Shown here: one piece after another, positions 7,071-18,984 of the stretch | Numbering within the stretch: the stretch's first letter is position 1 | How the letters are laid out: each line of letters starts with the position of its first letter | Origin: an uncultured Agathobaculum sp. | Lineage (GTDB): Bacteria; Bacillota; Clostridia; Oscillospirales; Butyricicoccaceae | Length of the DNA stretch: 19,396 nt | Assembly: GCA_944380945.1 (NCBI GenBank) | Contig: CALWJG010000008.1 | Coordinates: 1 to 19,396 of the forward strand | Reading direction: 5' to 3' | Program-made: the position numbers and the translations under genes | The notes under the pieces: model-generated | What the model was told of the DNA's origin: nothing | The model's database searches: none | The model's input: only the letters and a program-made list of their open reading frames with translations

Positions 7071-7306
7071 AAAAATGCCGCAAAGCGGCATTTTTGAGGC
7101 TGGCACAGCCAGCCTCTCGTTTGAAACTACAGTTTCAAACGATACAGCTTTGCCGCGGTTTCCGCGGACAAAGCTAACGCGCGATATTTGCGCGCCGAAA
7201 CGGCACACAAAATCGCTTTCCTGTATCAAAACCGAGATACATGCTCTCGGTTTTGATGGAAATGGCCGCATAGCGGCCATTTCCTATTTAATGCGCGCTA
7301 CCGCGC
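7071..7306. repeat. Array of seven to eight different hairpins between rel and dtd
   Basis: About 236 bases consist almost entirely of inverted repeats, each with a different sequence. HP1 7071-7095: 11-bp stem AAAAATGCCGC, loop AAA. HP2 7096-7116: 9-bp stem GAGGCTGGC, loop ACA. HP3 7117-7142: 11-bp stem TCGTTTGAAAC, loop TACA. HP4 7146-7175: 7 bp (AGCTTTG) plus 6 bp (CCGCGG) with one bulged A, loop TTT. HP5 7179-7195: 5 bp GCGCG, weak. HP6 7225-7257: 13-bp stem ATCAAAACCGAGA, loop TACATGC. HP7 7258-7284: 12-bp stem GGAAATGGCCGC, loop ATA. HP8 7293-7306: 5 bp GCGCG, weak. HP1, HP2 and HP3 abut with no spacer, as do HP6 and HP7. HP1 and HP7 resemble each other and could mark the element's ends. 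It would be transcribed with the operon. I do not know a named family that matches; a dispersed structured repeat or a structured RNA are both possible. Confidence 0.85.
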
Positions 7307-7339
7307 GAAAAGTCACAGTTTGCCAAATCACTTACATTT

Positions 7340-9523
7340 TTAGTTTGTGTCCACCGTTCGCGTCACATCCACCACGCCCTTGATCGAGCGCAGGCGGCTG
7401 ATCAGGTTGTCCAGCTGGTGCACGCCCATGACGTCCACCATGGCGTTGATCACGCCGAAGCCGTCGTTGAGGTCGCGCGCGGAGATCTCATGCACATTGA
7501 TCTTGCACGCCGCGAGCACCGCGGTCACGTCGCTCAGCACGCCGATGCGGCTGCGCGTCGAGATCTGCAGGCCGGTCGAGAAGCGGTTGCCGCGGTCGGC
7601 CGCCGCCAGCTCCTCATCCCACCAGGCGCGCACCCAGCGGTCGGGCTCCTCGTGCATATGCACGTTGACGCAGTCGCGCCGGTGGATGGACACGCCGTAG
7701 CCGCGCGTGACAAAGCCCACGATCTCGTCGCCCGGGATCGGGGTGCAGCAGCGCGCGAACTTGACCAGACAGTTGTCGATCCCCTCGACCACCACGCCGG
7801 TCGTGCTCTTGGTGATGCGCTTGTGCGCCTGCTCGGGCTGCGGGTTGGCTGCGCGCTCGGCCAGCTCGCGCTGGCGGCGCAGCTTGCCCACGTCGTCCTT
7901 GACCTTGTTGATGACCTTGGTCAGCGTGATGCCGCCGTAGCCGATGGCGGCGTACAGTTCATCGAGCGTGCCGAAGGAGAACTTGTTGAGCGTGTTCTTC
8001 TGCACTTCCTCGTTCTCATAAAAGCCGTTGTACAGCAGGTTGGCGCGCAGCTCGCGGTCCAGATCCTCGCGGCCGTTGACGATATTCTCCTCCCGGCACT
8101 CCTTCTTGAACCACTGCTTGATCTTGTTGCGCGCCTCGGTGGTCTTGACGATCTTGACCCAGTCGCGGCTGGGGCCGTGCGCTTCCTTGGAGGTCAGGAT
8201 CTCGACGATGTCGCCGTTTTTGAGCTGGCTGTCGATCGGCGCGATGCGGCCGTTGACCTTGCAGCCGGTCATGCGGTTGCCGACCGCCGAATGGATGGCG
8301 TAGGCGAGGTCGATCGGGGTCGCGCCGGCGGGCATGTTGACCACGTCGCCCTTGGGCGTAAAGACGAACACCTCGTCCGCAAACAGGTCGACCTTGATGT
8401 TCTTGATGAAGTCCTCGGCCTCGGTGTCCTGCTGCGCCTCGAGCAGCTGGCGGATCCAGGCGAAGGCCTCCTCGTTGCCCTTTTTGTCCAGCCCCTGCTT
8501 GTATTTCCAGTGCGCCGCCACGCCGTATTCGGCCATTTTGTGCATCTCGGTGGTGCGGATCTGCACCTCGAACGGGATGCCCGCGCGGCCGATGACCGTG
8601 GTGTGCAGCGACTGGTAGCCGTTGGGCTTGGGGGTGGAAATGTAATCCTTGAACCGCCCCGGGATGGGCTTGTACAGGTCGTGCACATAGCCGAGCACGT
8701 TGTAGCAGTCGGCCACCGTGTCCACGATCACGCGCACCGCGCAGATGTCGTAGATCTCGTCGATGGTCTTGTGCTGGGCGTACATCTTGCGGTAGATCGA
8801 GTAAATGTGCTTGACGCGCGCGGAGATCGTGTTTTTGATGTGCGCCTCCGCGAGCTTGGCGCCGATGCGATCCTGAATGCCCTTGAGGAATTCCTCGTGC
8901 TGCTCGCTCTGGGCCTTCAGGCCCTCGACAATCTCGTTGTAGCCGATCGGGTCGAGGATCTTGAGCGAGAGGTCCTCCAGCTCCCACTTGATGCGGCTCA
9001 TGCCCAGGCGGTGCGCGATGGGCGCGTAGATCTCCATGGTCTCGAGCGCCTTGTCGCGCTGCTTGCGCTCGGGCAGGTACTGGAACGTGCGCGCGTTGTG
9101 CAGGCGGTCGGCCAGCTTGATCAGGATGACGCGGATGTCCCGCGCCATGGCGAGGAACATCTTGCGCAGGTCCTCGAACTGCTCCTGCTCCTTGGAATAG
9201 CGCAGCATGCCCAGACGGGTGACGCCGTCCACCAGCTCGGCGACCGCGGTGCCGAACTTGTTTTCGATCTCCTTGTAGCCGAACTGCGTATCCTCGATGC
9301 AGTCGTGCAGCAGCGCGGCGCAGATCGAGTCGGTGTCCAGCCCCATCTCGACCACGATCTCCGCCACCGCGACCGGGTGGATGATGTACGGCTCGCCGTT
9401 TTTGCGCTTCTGCCCCTCATGCGCTGCGGCAGCGCACTCATAGGCGGCGCGGATCTTTTTGATATTGGCCTGCGGGTTTTGCTTTTGTACACGTTCGAGC
9501 AAAAAATCCAGTTTGTTCTGCAT
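7340..9523 (-). CDS. rel: Bifunctional (p)ppGpp synthetase/hydrolase, Rel
   Basis: Encodes 727 residues with the full long RSH architecture. The HD hydrolase domain is intact: His49, LLHDCIEDT (71-79), LADRLHN (137-143). The synthetase domain spans about 235-345, with KHIYSIYRKM, GRFKDYISTPKPNGYQSLHT (289-308) and EVQIRTTEMHKMAEYGVAAHWKYK (319-342). TGS is about 378-442, the Cys-containing domain about 585-620 (CCTPIPGDEI), and ACT 650-727. It makes and degrades (p)ppGpp from GTP/GDP and ATP in response to ribosome stalling. Residues 235-239 read ARVKH where most relatives have GRPKH. The start at 9523 has GGGGGAA six bases upstream; an alternative ATG at 9538 adds five residues. The gene begins 21 bases after recJ. 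Confidence 0.96.
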   Translation of the reverse strand: MQNKLDFLLERVQKQNPQANIKKIRAAYECAAAAHEGQKRKNGEPYIIHPVAVAEIVVEMGLDTDSICAALLHDCIEDTQFGYKEIENKFGTAVAELVDGVTRLGMLRYSKEQEQFEDLRKMFLAMARDIRVILIKLADRLHNARTFQYLPERKQRDKALETMEIYAPIAHRLGMSRIKWELEDLSLKILDPIGYNEIVEGLKAQSEQHEEFLKGIQDRIGAKLAEAHIKNTISARVKHIYSIYRKMYAQHKTIDEIYDICAVRVIVDTVADCYNVLGYVHDLYKPIPGRFKDYISTPKPNGYQSLHTTVIGRAGIPFEVQIRTTEMHKMAEYGVAAHWKYKQGLDKKGNEEAFAWIRQLLEAQQDTEAEDFIKNIKVDLFADEVFVFTPKGDVVNMPAGATPIDLAYAIHSAVGNRMTGCKVNGRIAPIDSQLKNGDIVEILTSKEAHGPSRDWVKIVKTTEARNKIKQWFKKECREENIVNGREDLDRELRANLLYNGFYENEEVQKNTLNKFSFGTLDELYAAIGYGGITLTKVINKVKDDVGKLRRQRELAERAANPQPEQAHKRITKSTTGVVVEGIDNCLVKFARCCTPIPGDEIVGFVTRGYGVSIHRRDCVNVHMHEEPDRWVRAWWDEELAAADRGNRFSTGLQISTRSRIGVLSDVTAVLAACKINVHEISARDLNDGFGVINAMVDVMGVHQLDNLISRLRSIKGVVDVTRTVDTN

Positions 9524-9544
9524 ACTTCGTTCCCCCATTCCGGA

Positions 9545-11620
9545 TCACCCCGCCATGCTCTGCAGCGTGGCCAGGACGACCGAACCAGATATATCCGCCT
9601 TACCCTCGTAAGGCTTGAGCAGGATGTTGAGCATCCCCTCTTTGAAGTGGTAGCTGATCAGGCCGGACTCGGAAAAAACGTCCAGACACACGAACAGCTT
9701 GCCGATGTTGATCTCCCTGCGGCTCTCCCACGCGACGCGGCGCGAGAGCGCGCCGTCCGGCACGGACAGCCGCCCGTCCTCCGCGCGGCACACGATGTGC
9801 CGCCAAACGGCGACCAGGTCCTTGCGGTCGGGCAGCAGCAGGCGCGCCTCGCGCGCGGTCAGCGGCCCGTCCGCCATATAGGTGTTGTATACGTTGAGCA
9901 GCTTCTGATCCGCCAGATGCTCGCACTCGCTCAGCTGCACGTCGCACAGCGTCAGCTGCACCGTGCGGCGGCCGCGGAACTCGTTGATCTCCAGATGGAA
10001 GGCCGCGTCCACCAGATTGCCCTCGACAAAGCCGAGGCCGCCCGCCCCGGTGCCGAACAGCATGGCGGAAAACCGCGCCCCGTCCTTGACGAGCGTCAGC
10101 CGCACATGCCGGTCGCTGGAGATCGGCGTGATCTCCTCTACCGCCATGTCCTTCATGCAGAACACGGGCTCCGGGTTGCGCATGCCATACGGCTCAAGCA
10201 CGGAGAGCGCCTCGATCGCCGGGATGGTCAGCTGCGCGGGCTGCACCATGCAGTCGATCGCCAGCTGCGGCACGAGCTCGGCCATGGTGACATGGGCCTC
10301 CGCATACGCCCGCAGGCGGCGGCGCAGCTCCTCCACGTTTTCCTCCGCCACGGTCAGGCCGGCGGCCAGCTCATGCCCGCCGTAGCGCTCGAGCAGATCC
10401 TCGCACGAGGTCAGCGCCTCAAACAGGTTGAAGCCGCCCACCGAGCGGCCCGAGCCCTTGCCCATGCCGTCCCCGTCCAGCGCGATGAGCACCACCGGGC
10501 AGCCGTACCGGTCGCACAGGCGCGAGCACACGATGCCGATCACGCCGTGGTGCCAGCCGCGCCCGGCCAGCACGATGATCTTGTCCTCCAGCGGGTTGTA
10601 TTCCCGCCGCAGGCGGGCGAGCGCCTGCTCGAGGATCTGGTTTTCCTCCTGCTGGCGCAGCTTGTTCTGCTCGCACAGCCGGGCGGCGAGCTCCTGCGCG
10701 CGCACCGGGTCATGCGTCAAAAACAGCTCGGCGGCGAGCTCCGCCTGCCCCATGCGGCCCGCCGCGTTGATGCGCGGCGCCAGCACGAAGCTGATGGTCG
10801 ACGAGGTCAGCCGGCGGCGCTTCATGCCCGCCTCGCGCAGCAGCATCTCCAGACCGACGTTGCTGGTCGCGGCCATTTTTTTCAAACCCTCGGTCACGAT
10901 GATGCGGTTTTCGCCCACAATGGGCATCACGTCCGCCACCGTGCCCAGCGCGATCAGGTCGGCATAGCGGTCAAGCACCGCGTCCGCGTCTCCCTCGAGC
11001 GCGCAGATCAGCTTGAACGCCACACCCACGCCCGCCAGACTGTCGAACGGGTAGGCGCAGTCCGGCCGCTTGTAGTCCACGACCGCATCCGCAGCGGGCA
11101 GGGCGTCGTGGCACTCGTGGTGGTCGGTGATGACCACGCGCATGCCCAGCTCGCGCGCGGCGGCGATCTCCTCGTCCGCCGTGATGCCCGCGTCCACAGT
11201 GACCAGCAGCCGGGCGCCCTGCGCATACAGCTGCCCCATCGCCTCGCGGGACAGGCCGTAGCCCTCCCGCAGGCGGTTCGGGATATAATAATCGCAGGCC
11301 GCGCCGCGGCTGCGCAGATAGTCCACCAGAATGCAGGTGGCGGTGACGCCGTCCACATCGTAATCGCCGTACACGACGATCCGCTCGCCGCGGTCCAGCG
11401 CGTCCCGGATGACGGCGGCGGCCTTGTCCATATCGGCCATCAGAAACGGGTCGTGCAGGCCGCGGCGGTCGCTGCTCAGAAAGGCGGCAGCCGCCTGCGG
11501 GGTGTCGATCCCGCGCGCCGCGAGCACCGCGGCGGTCAGCGGCGCGTAGCCGCCCTCGCGCGACAGCGCATCCACGCGCGCCCGGTCGGGCGCGGCGATC
11601 ACCCATCGCTTTGTTTTCAT
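9545..11620 (-). CDS. recJ: Single-stranded-DNA-specific 5'-3' exonuclease RecJ
   Basis: Encodes 691 residues. The DHH phosphoesterase core shows VVYGDYDVDGVTAT (82-95), TVDAG (141-145), ITDHHE (164-169) and a DYKRPDCAYPF segment. DHHA1 motifs follow: GRGWHHGVIGIV (353-364) and GKGSGRSVGGFNLF (387-400). The remaining C-terminal 290 residues hold the OB fold and a Firmicutes-type tail. RecJ degrades single-stranded DNA in RecF-pathway recombination, mismatch and base excision repair. The start ATG at 11620 has GAGGGAG five bases upstream. It is the first gene after the promoter at 11653-11681 and is followed directly by rel. In Bacillus and many Clostridia apt lies between the two; it is missing here. 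Confidence 0.96.
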   Translation of the reverse strand: MKTKRWVIAAPDRARVDALSREGGYAPLTAAVLAARGIDTPQAAAAFLSSDRRGLHDPFLMADMDKAAAVIRDALDRGERIVVYGDYDVDGVTATCILVDYLRSRGAACDYYIPNRLREGYGLSREAMGQLYAQGARLLVTVDAGITADEEIAAARELGMRVVITDHHECHDALPAADAVVDYKRPDCAYPFDSLAGVGVAFKLICALEGDADAVLDRYADLIALGTVADVMPIVGENRIIVTEGLKKMAATSNVGLEMLLREAGMKRRRLTSSTISFVLAPRINAAGRMGQAELAAELFLTHDPVRAQELAARLCEQNKLRQQEENQILEQALARLRREYNPLEDKIIVLAGRGWHHGVIGIVCSRLCDRYGCPVVLIALDGDGMGKGSGRSVGGFNLFEALTSCEDLLERYGGHELAAGLTVAEENVEELRRRLRAYAEAHVTMAELVPQLAIDCMVQPAQLTIPAIEALSVLEPYGMRNPEPVFCMKDMAVEEITPISSDRHVRLTLVKDGARFSAMLFGTGAGGLGFVEGNLVDAAFHLEINEFRGRRTVQLTLCDVQLSECEHLADQKLLNVYNTYMADGPLTAREARLLLPDRKDLVAVWRHIVCRAEDGRLSVPDGALSRRVAWESRREINIGKLFVCLDVFSESGLISYHFKEGMLNILLKPYEGKADISGSVVLATLQSMAG

Positions 11621-11652
11621 ACAAACTCCCTCATTTATTTTTTATTACGATT

Positions 11653-11681
11653 ATTATACCAAAATGCGGGCAAAAGCTCAA
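11653..11681 (-). promoter_or_regulatory. Strong extended -10 promoter of the recJ-rel-dtd operon
   Basis: On the minus strand TATAAT (11658-11653) is preceded by TGG, giving an extended -10 (TGnTATAAT). TTGAGC (11681-11676) forms the -35 at an exact 17-base spacing. Transcription should start near 11646, about 26 bases before the recJ ATG. The region is clearly AT-richer than the neighbouring genes. It probably drives all six genes down to 3520, unless the hairpin array after rel interrupts transcription. Confidence 0.85.
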
Positions 11682-11701
11682 CATATTTATGCAAATTGCC
11701 G

Positions 11702-11735
11702 AAAGCGGGTGTTCCGGTAGGGAACACCCGCTTTT
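11702..11735 (-). terminator. Hairpin terminator after uvrA
   Basis: A perfect 14-bp stem (AAAGCGGGTGTTCC and its complement, 11702-11715 with 11721-11734) with loop GGTAG lies 15 bases downstream of the uvrA stop and just upstream of the recJ promoter. On the minus strand the right arm ends in GCTTTC, so the U-run is short; on the plus strand it ends in CTTTT. Its placement between two transcription units supports a terminator role. Confidence 0.75.
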
Positions 11736-11749
11736 CATGCGAAAAAACT

Positions 11750-14599
<2,850 letters not shown>

Positions 14600-14644
14600 G
14601 TTCACCTATCCTTATTCCCAAAATGCAGCAACTGTTTTTCTGTC

Positions 14645-15462
14645 TTACAGCTCTGTCACGCTGCCCGCCGCGAGGAAAGCGATCCGCTCCCCGAGCGTTT
14701 CCCGCAGCACGTCGAACGCGTGCTGTCCGGTGCAGTGGCAGGTGAAGTACCGGCTGTCCGTCTGGGCGAGCCGCGCGGCGACCGCGCGGATATTCTCATC
14801 CGGCTCGCTTTTGCCCGTACTGGGGCTGAACAGGTGCATCCCGCCGATGACGAGATCCGGGTCGCGGCCGATGATCTCCTTTGCGCGGGCGCAGATGTTG
14901 ATAACGCCCCGGTGGGCGCAGCCGGTAAACAGGGCGATCTTGTCCCCCTCGCGCACGATCAGGCTCTGCTCGTGCGCAAAGCGGTCGGGCACATACTGCC
15001 CGTTTTCCCGCTCGAACAGCGTGCGGTTGCCCTGCGGGCAGCAGTCCTGCCCTGTCACGTCGGAAAACAGGGTCAGATTTTCGTCCACCTGCGTCACGCC
15101 GCGGGTCAATATCAGCCTGCCGCTGTCCGCAAGCGCGGCATCCAGACCGATCGGCCTGATGCCCTCCGGCTTGCGCGAAAAATGCGGCTCGAACGCCTTT
15201 TCGTGCACATAGACCGGCGCACGGTCGTTCACCTGCAGGAATGACGCCAGTCCGCCGCCGTGGTCATAGTGCCCGTGCGAGACAAAGGCGGCCTCCACCT
15301 TGTCCAGCGGCACGCCGAGCGCCTGCGCATTGCGCAGGAACAGATCGGTCTGCCCCATGTCGAACAGCAGCTTTTGGCTGTTCGCTTCGATATAAAAGCT
15401 CAGCCCGTGCTCGCAGGCAAATTCCGGCGCGCAGGCGGTGTCCTCCATCAGGGTGACGATCC

Positions 15463-15466
<4 letters not shown>
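14645..15466 (-). CDS. Metallo-beta-lactamase-fold protein, methanopterin-synthase-like (COG1237 type)
   Basis: Encodes 273 residues. LLFDMGQTDLFLRNAQALG (33-51) and SHGHYDHGGGL (63-73; His64, His66, Asp68, His69) are the signature of the subgroup related to the beta-ribofuranosylaminobenzene 5'-phosphate synthase-like hydrolases, and later ALFTGCAHRGVINI and VIGGMHLF match it too. In bacteria this subgroup is uncharacterised and occurs outside pterin synthesis, so I do not assign a reaction. The late CHCTGQHAF carries another potential metal-ligand cluster. The start ATG at 15466 overlaps the uvrB TGA (ATGA) with GGAGGAAGG close upstream, so it is translationally coupled to uvrB. It sits between uvrB and uvrA, which are often adjacent. 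Confidence 0.85.
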
Positions 15467-17421
<1,955 letters not shown>

Positions 17422-17426
17422 GGGTC

Positions 17427-18134
17427 TCACTTCCTCCGTTTCAGTTCCTCGGTGCGGCGGTACTGGTCGATCGAGGTATAGCGGCCGCGCGCGACCAGAC
17501 AGTGGTCGACCAGCTCGATCCCCAGGCCCCCGAGCGCCTGCCGCAGCCGGCCGGTGGCCTGGATATCCTCGGCCGAGGGATGGACCGGACCGCTCGGGTG
17601 GTTGTGCGCCACCGCGACGCCCGCCGCCCCGCAGAGCAGCGCGTTGCGCGCGATCTTATAGGCGTCCACCGGCACATTGGCGTGGCCGCCGCGGGCGATC
17701 TCCTCGCATTTGATGACGCGGCCCGCGCCGTCCAGATAGGCGGCGAGCAGCACCTCGTCGCGCTCGCCCGACAGCTGCGGCACGAAATACGCGCCGATGC
17801 GCTCATGGCTGTTCAGCCGGTCGCTGTGCGCCTCCATTTTGCGCACGTCCTCCTGATAGCGGCCGACCATCGCGTACACGGTCTTGATCAGGTCGGCGGT
17901 GTGCGGGCCGACGCCCTCGACCTCGCACAGCTGCTCGGCGGGCGCTTCGAACACCGCGTGCAGCGAGCCGAAGCGGTCGAGCAGGCGGTGGGCGACCGGA
18001 TTGGTGTCCCCCTGCCGCACGGCGAAGTACAGCAATATCTCCAGCGCCTCATGGTCGGCAAAAATACCCATGCCGAAGCGGCGCAGCTTTTCCATCGTGC
18101 GCCTGCGGTGTCCGGTATGCGGGTTTTCCGCCAT
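17427..18134 (-). CDS. radC: RadC family JAMM-fold protein
   Basis: Encodes 235 residues. An N-terminal helix-hairpin-helix region contains LCEVEGVGPHTADLIK (69-84). The C-terminal JAB/MPN (JAMM) domain has the metal motif HNHPSGPVHPSAED (177-190: His177, His179, Ser187, Asp190) with an upstream acidic KCEE (142-145). RadC is a conserved but functionally unresolved bacterial protein; the old DNA-repair assignment is disputed, though its place before uvrB here fits a genome-maintenance context. The ATG at 18134 has AAAGGAAG eight bases upstream; a longer frame to 18302 lies within the acetyltransferase gene. The gap to the acetyltransferase is 26 bases. Confidence 0.93.
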   Translation of the reverse strand: MAENPHTGHRRRTMEKLRRFGMGIFADHEALEILLYFAVRQGDTNPVAHRLLDRFGSLHAVFEAPAEQLCEVEGVGPHTADLIKTVYAMVGRYQEDVRKMEAHSDRLNSHERIGAYFVPQLSGERDEVLLAAYLDGAGRVIKCEEIARGGHANVPVDAYKIARNALLCGAAGVAVAHNHPSGPVHPSAEDIQATGRLRQALGGLGIELVDHCLVARGRYTSIDQYRRTEELKRRK

Positions 18135-18160
18135 GGGGCTCGCTTCCTTTCCTCTTTCTG

Positions 18161-18760
18161 TCACAGACGGATGCGCTGGGCGGCCTGCCGCAGCGCGCGG
18201 GTGACCAGCGGGCTGTCCTGGATCTCCGGGAAGGGCACGGTCGGCTGCGGCTCGCCCTCGTGCGGGCGCAGGCTCTTGCCCATCCACAGCACATCCCGCC
18301 ACTGGCCGAACTTGTACATGCTCTCCTGATACGCGCCCGAGATGACAAAGCCCATCGCCTTGTGAAACTTCATCGAGCGCTCGTTGGGCGCGGTGATGCC
18401 CACATAGATGTTATAGTATCCCTGCATCGCGAGCAGTTCAAACAGCGCCGCGTAGATCGCGCCCGCAATGCCGTGGCGGTGCCACTCGGGCGCGACATAG
18501 ATCGAGGTCTCGACCGACCACTGGTAGGCCGCGCGCGTGCGGTGCGGAGAGGCGTAGCCGTAGCCCGCGACCTCGCCGTCCACCGTGCAGGTGAGCCAGG
18601 GCAGGCGCTCGGTGAAGCTGCGCATCCGGCCGAGGAATTCCTCGAGCGAGGGCGGCTCGTATTCGCTTGAAACCGTGGTTTGGATGACATAGGGCGCGTA
18701 AAGCGCCAGCATGGCCGCGGCGTCGCTCTCCGCCGCGGGGCGCAATATGATTTCCGGCAT
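18161..18760 (-). CDS. GNAT N-acetyltransferase, phosphinothricin acetyltransferase-like
   Basis: Encodes 199 residues. The fold is clear from ILRPAAESDAAAMLALYAPYV (5-25), AGYGYASPHRTRAAYQWSVE (65-84), the acetyl-CoA site YVAPEWHRHGIAGAIY (88-103), and the GITAPNERSMKFHKAMGF motif (121-138), followed by a FGQWRDVLWMGKSL end. This pattern is that of the PAT/Bar/YncA group, which acetylates the amino group of amino-acid-like compounds such as phosphinothricin or methionine sulfoximine; the actual substrate is unknown. About 35 residues after the domain (165-199) are a proline/charge-rich tail beyond the usual end. The ATG at 18760 has GGGGA five bases upstream; an ATG at 18772 has no good ribosome site. 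It is the first gene of the radC-uvrB-uvrA cluster. Confidence 0.88.
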   Translation of the reverse strand: MPEIILRPAAESDAAAMLALYAPYVIQTTVSSEYEPPSLEEFLGRMRSFTERLPWLTCTVDGEVAGYGYASPHRTRAAYQWSVETSIYVAPEWHRHGIAGAIYAALFELLAMQGYYNIYVGITAPNERSMKFHKAMGFVISGAYQESMYKFGQWRDVLWMGKSLRPHEGEPQPTVPFPEIQDSPLVTRALRQAAQRIRL

Positions 18761-18784
18761 CGTATTCCCCATTTGTGCAAGGCT

Positions 18785-18827
18785 GCCCGCCGGGCGGGCG
18801 CAAAACCGCCGCAGTTCGGGCGGCGGT
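18785..18827 (-). promoter_or_regulatory. Two GC-rich hairpins in the acetyltransferase leader
   Basis: Between the predicted transcription start near 18830 and the ATG at 18760 two stems occur. The first pairs 18821-18827 with 18805-18811 (7 bp, ACCGCCG/CGGCGGT) and is followed on the minus strand by TTT. The second pairs 18794-18799 with 18785-18790 (6 bp, GCCCGC, loop of three). This could be an attenuator or simply leader structure; no known riboswitch was recognised. Confidence 0.45.
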
Positions 18828-18836
18828 ACTGCCCTT

Positions 18837-18865
18837 ATTATACCGCGCGCCCCTGCTTTGTTCAA
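18837..18865 (-). promoter_or_regulatory. Sigma-A-type promoter of the acetyltransferase-radC-uvrB-uvrA cluster
   Basis: On the minus strand TATAAT (18842-18837) is a perfect -10 and TTGAAC (18865-18860) a good -35, spaced exactly 17 bases. Transcription would begin near 18830, leaving a leader of about 70 bases. I saw no LexA-type (CGAAC-N4-GTTC) operator overlapping it, so SOS control of the uvr genes is not evident from sequence. Confidence 0.8.
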
Positions 18866-18888
18866 CAGATTTTTAGCGGTTTGGCGTC

Positions 18889-18930
18889 AAAAATCGTACA
18901 TCCGTTCGTGCGCTGTTTTGTGCGATTTTT
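18889..18930 (-). terminator. Candidate intrinsic terminator of the small membrane protein gene
   Basis: Positions 18889-18900 (AAAAATCGTACA) pair with 18919-18930 (TGTGCGATTTTT), 12 bp with one wobble/mismatch and an 18-base loop. On the minus strand the second arm ends in TTTTT, as expected for an intrinsic terminator of the gene ending at 18985. The large loop lowers confidence. Confidence 0.5.
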
Positions 18931-18937
18931 CGCGGGT

Positions 18938-18978
18938 GCAGGGGGAAGGGCAGGCTGACTGCCTGTCCGTCCCCCTGC
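18938..18978. repeat. Long imperfect hairpin downstream of the membrane protein gene
   Basis: GCAGGGGGA (18938-18946) pairs with TCCCCCTGC (18970-18978); after one mismatch the stem continues through GGGCAGGC (18948-18955) with 18961-18968, leaving loop TGACT. It starts six bases after the stop at 18985. No U-run follows on the minus strand, so it may help termination or protect the transcript's 3' end rather than terminate alone. Confidence 0.6.
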
Positions 18979-18984
18979 TTTACC

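Noticed and set aside
7143..7224. Possible promoter for dtd inside the hairpin region (TTGTGT with TATCGC, 18-base spacing)
   Set aside because: Both boxes match the consensus at only three positions; too weak to support.
7071..7306. Could the hairpin row be a CRISPR array or an attC-like cassette array?
   Set aside because: Stems differ from each other in sequence and length, there are no constant repeats with regular spacers, and no cas or integrase gene is near.
9524..9538. Alternative ATG of rel at 9538
   Set aside because: Possible, but the ATG at 9523 has the better GGGGGAA site at six bases; the five extra residues are not a conserved part of Rel.
14600..14605. GTG start for uvrA two codons upstream
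   Set aside because: It would put the AAGGAT ribosome site only two bases from the start; the ATG at 14599 has proper spacing and fits the family N-terminus.
18761..18900. LexA/SOS operator upstream of the uvr cluster
   Set aside because: No CGAAC-N4-GTTC-like palindrome overlaps the promoter; GTTCG-like pieces near 18903 lack the matching half.
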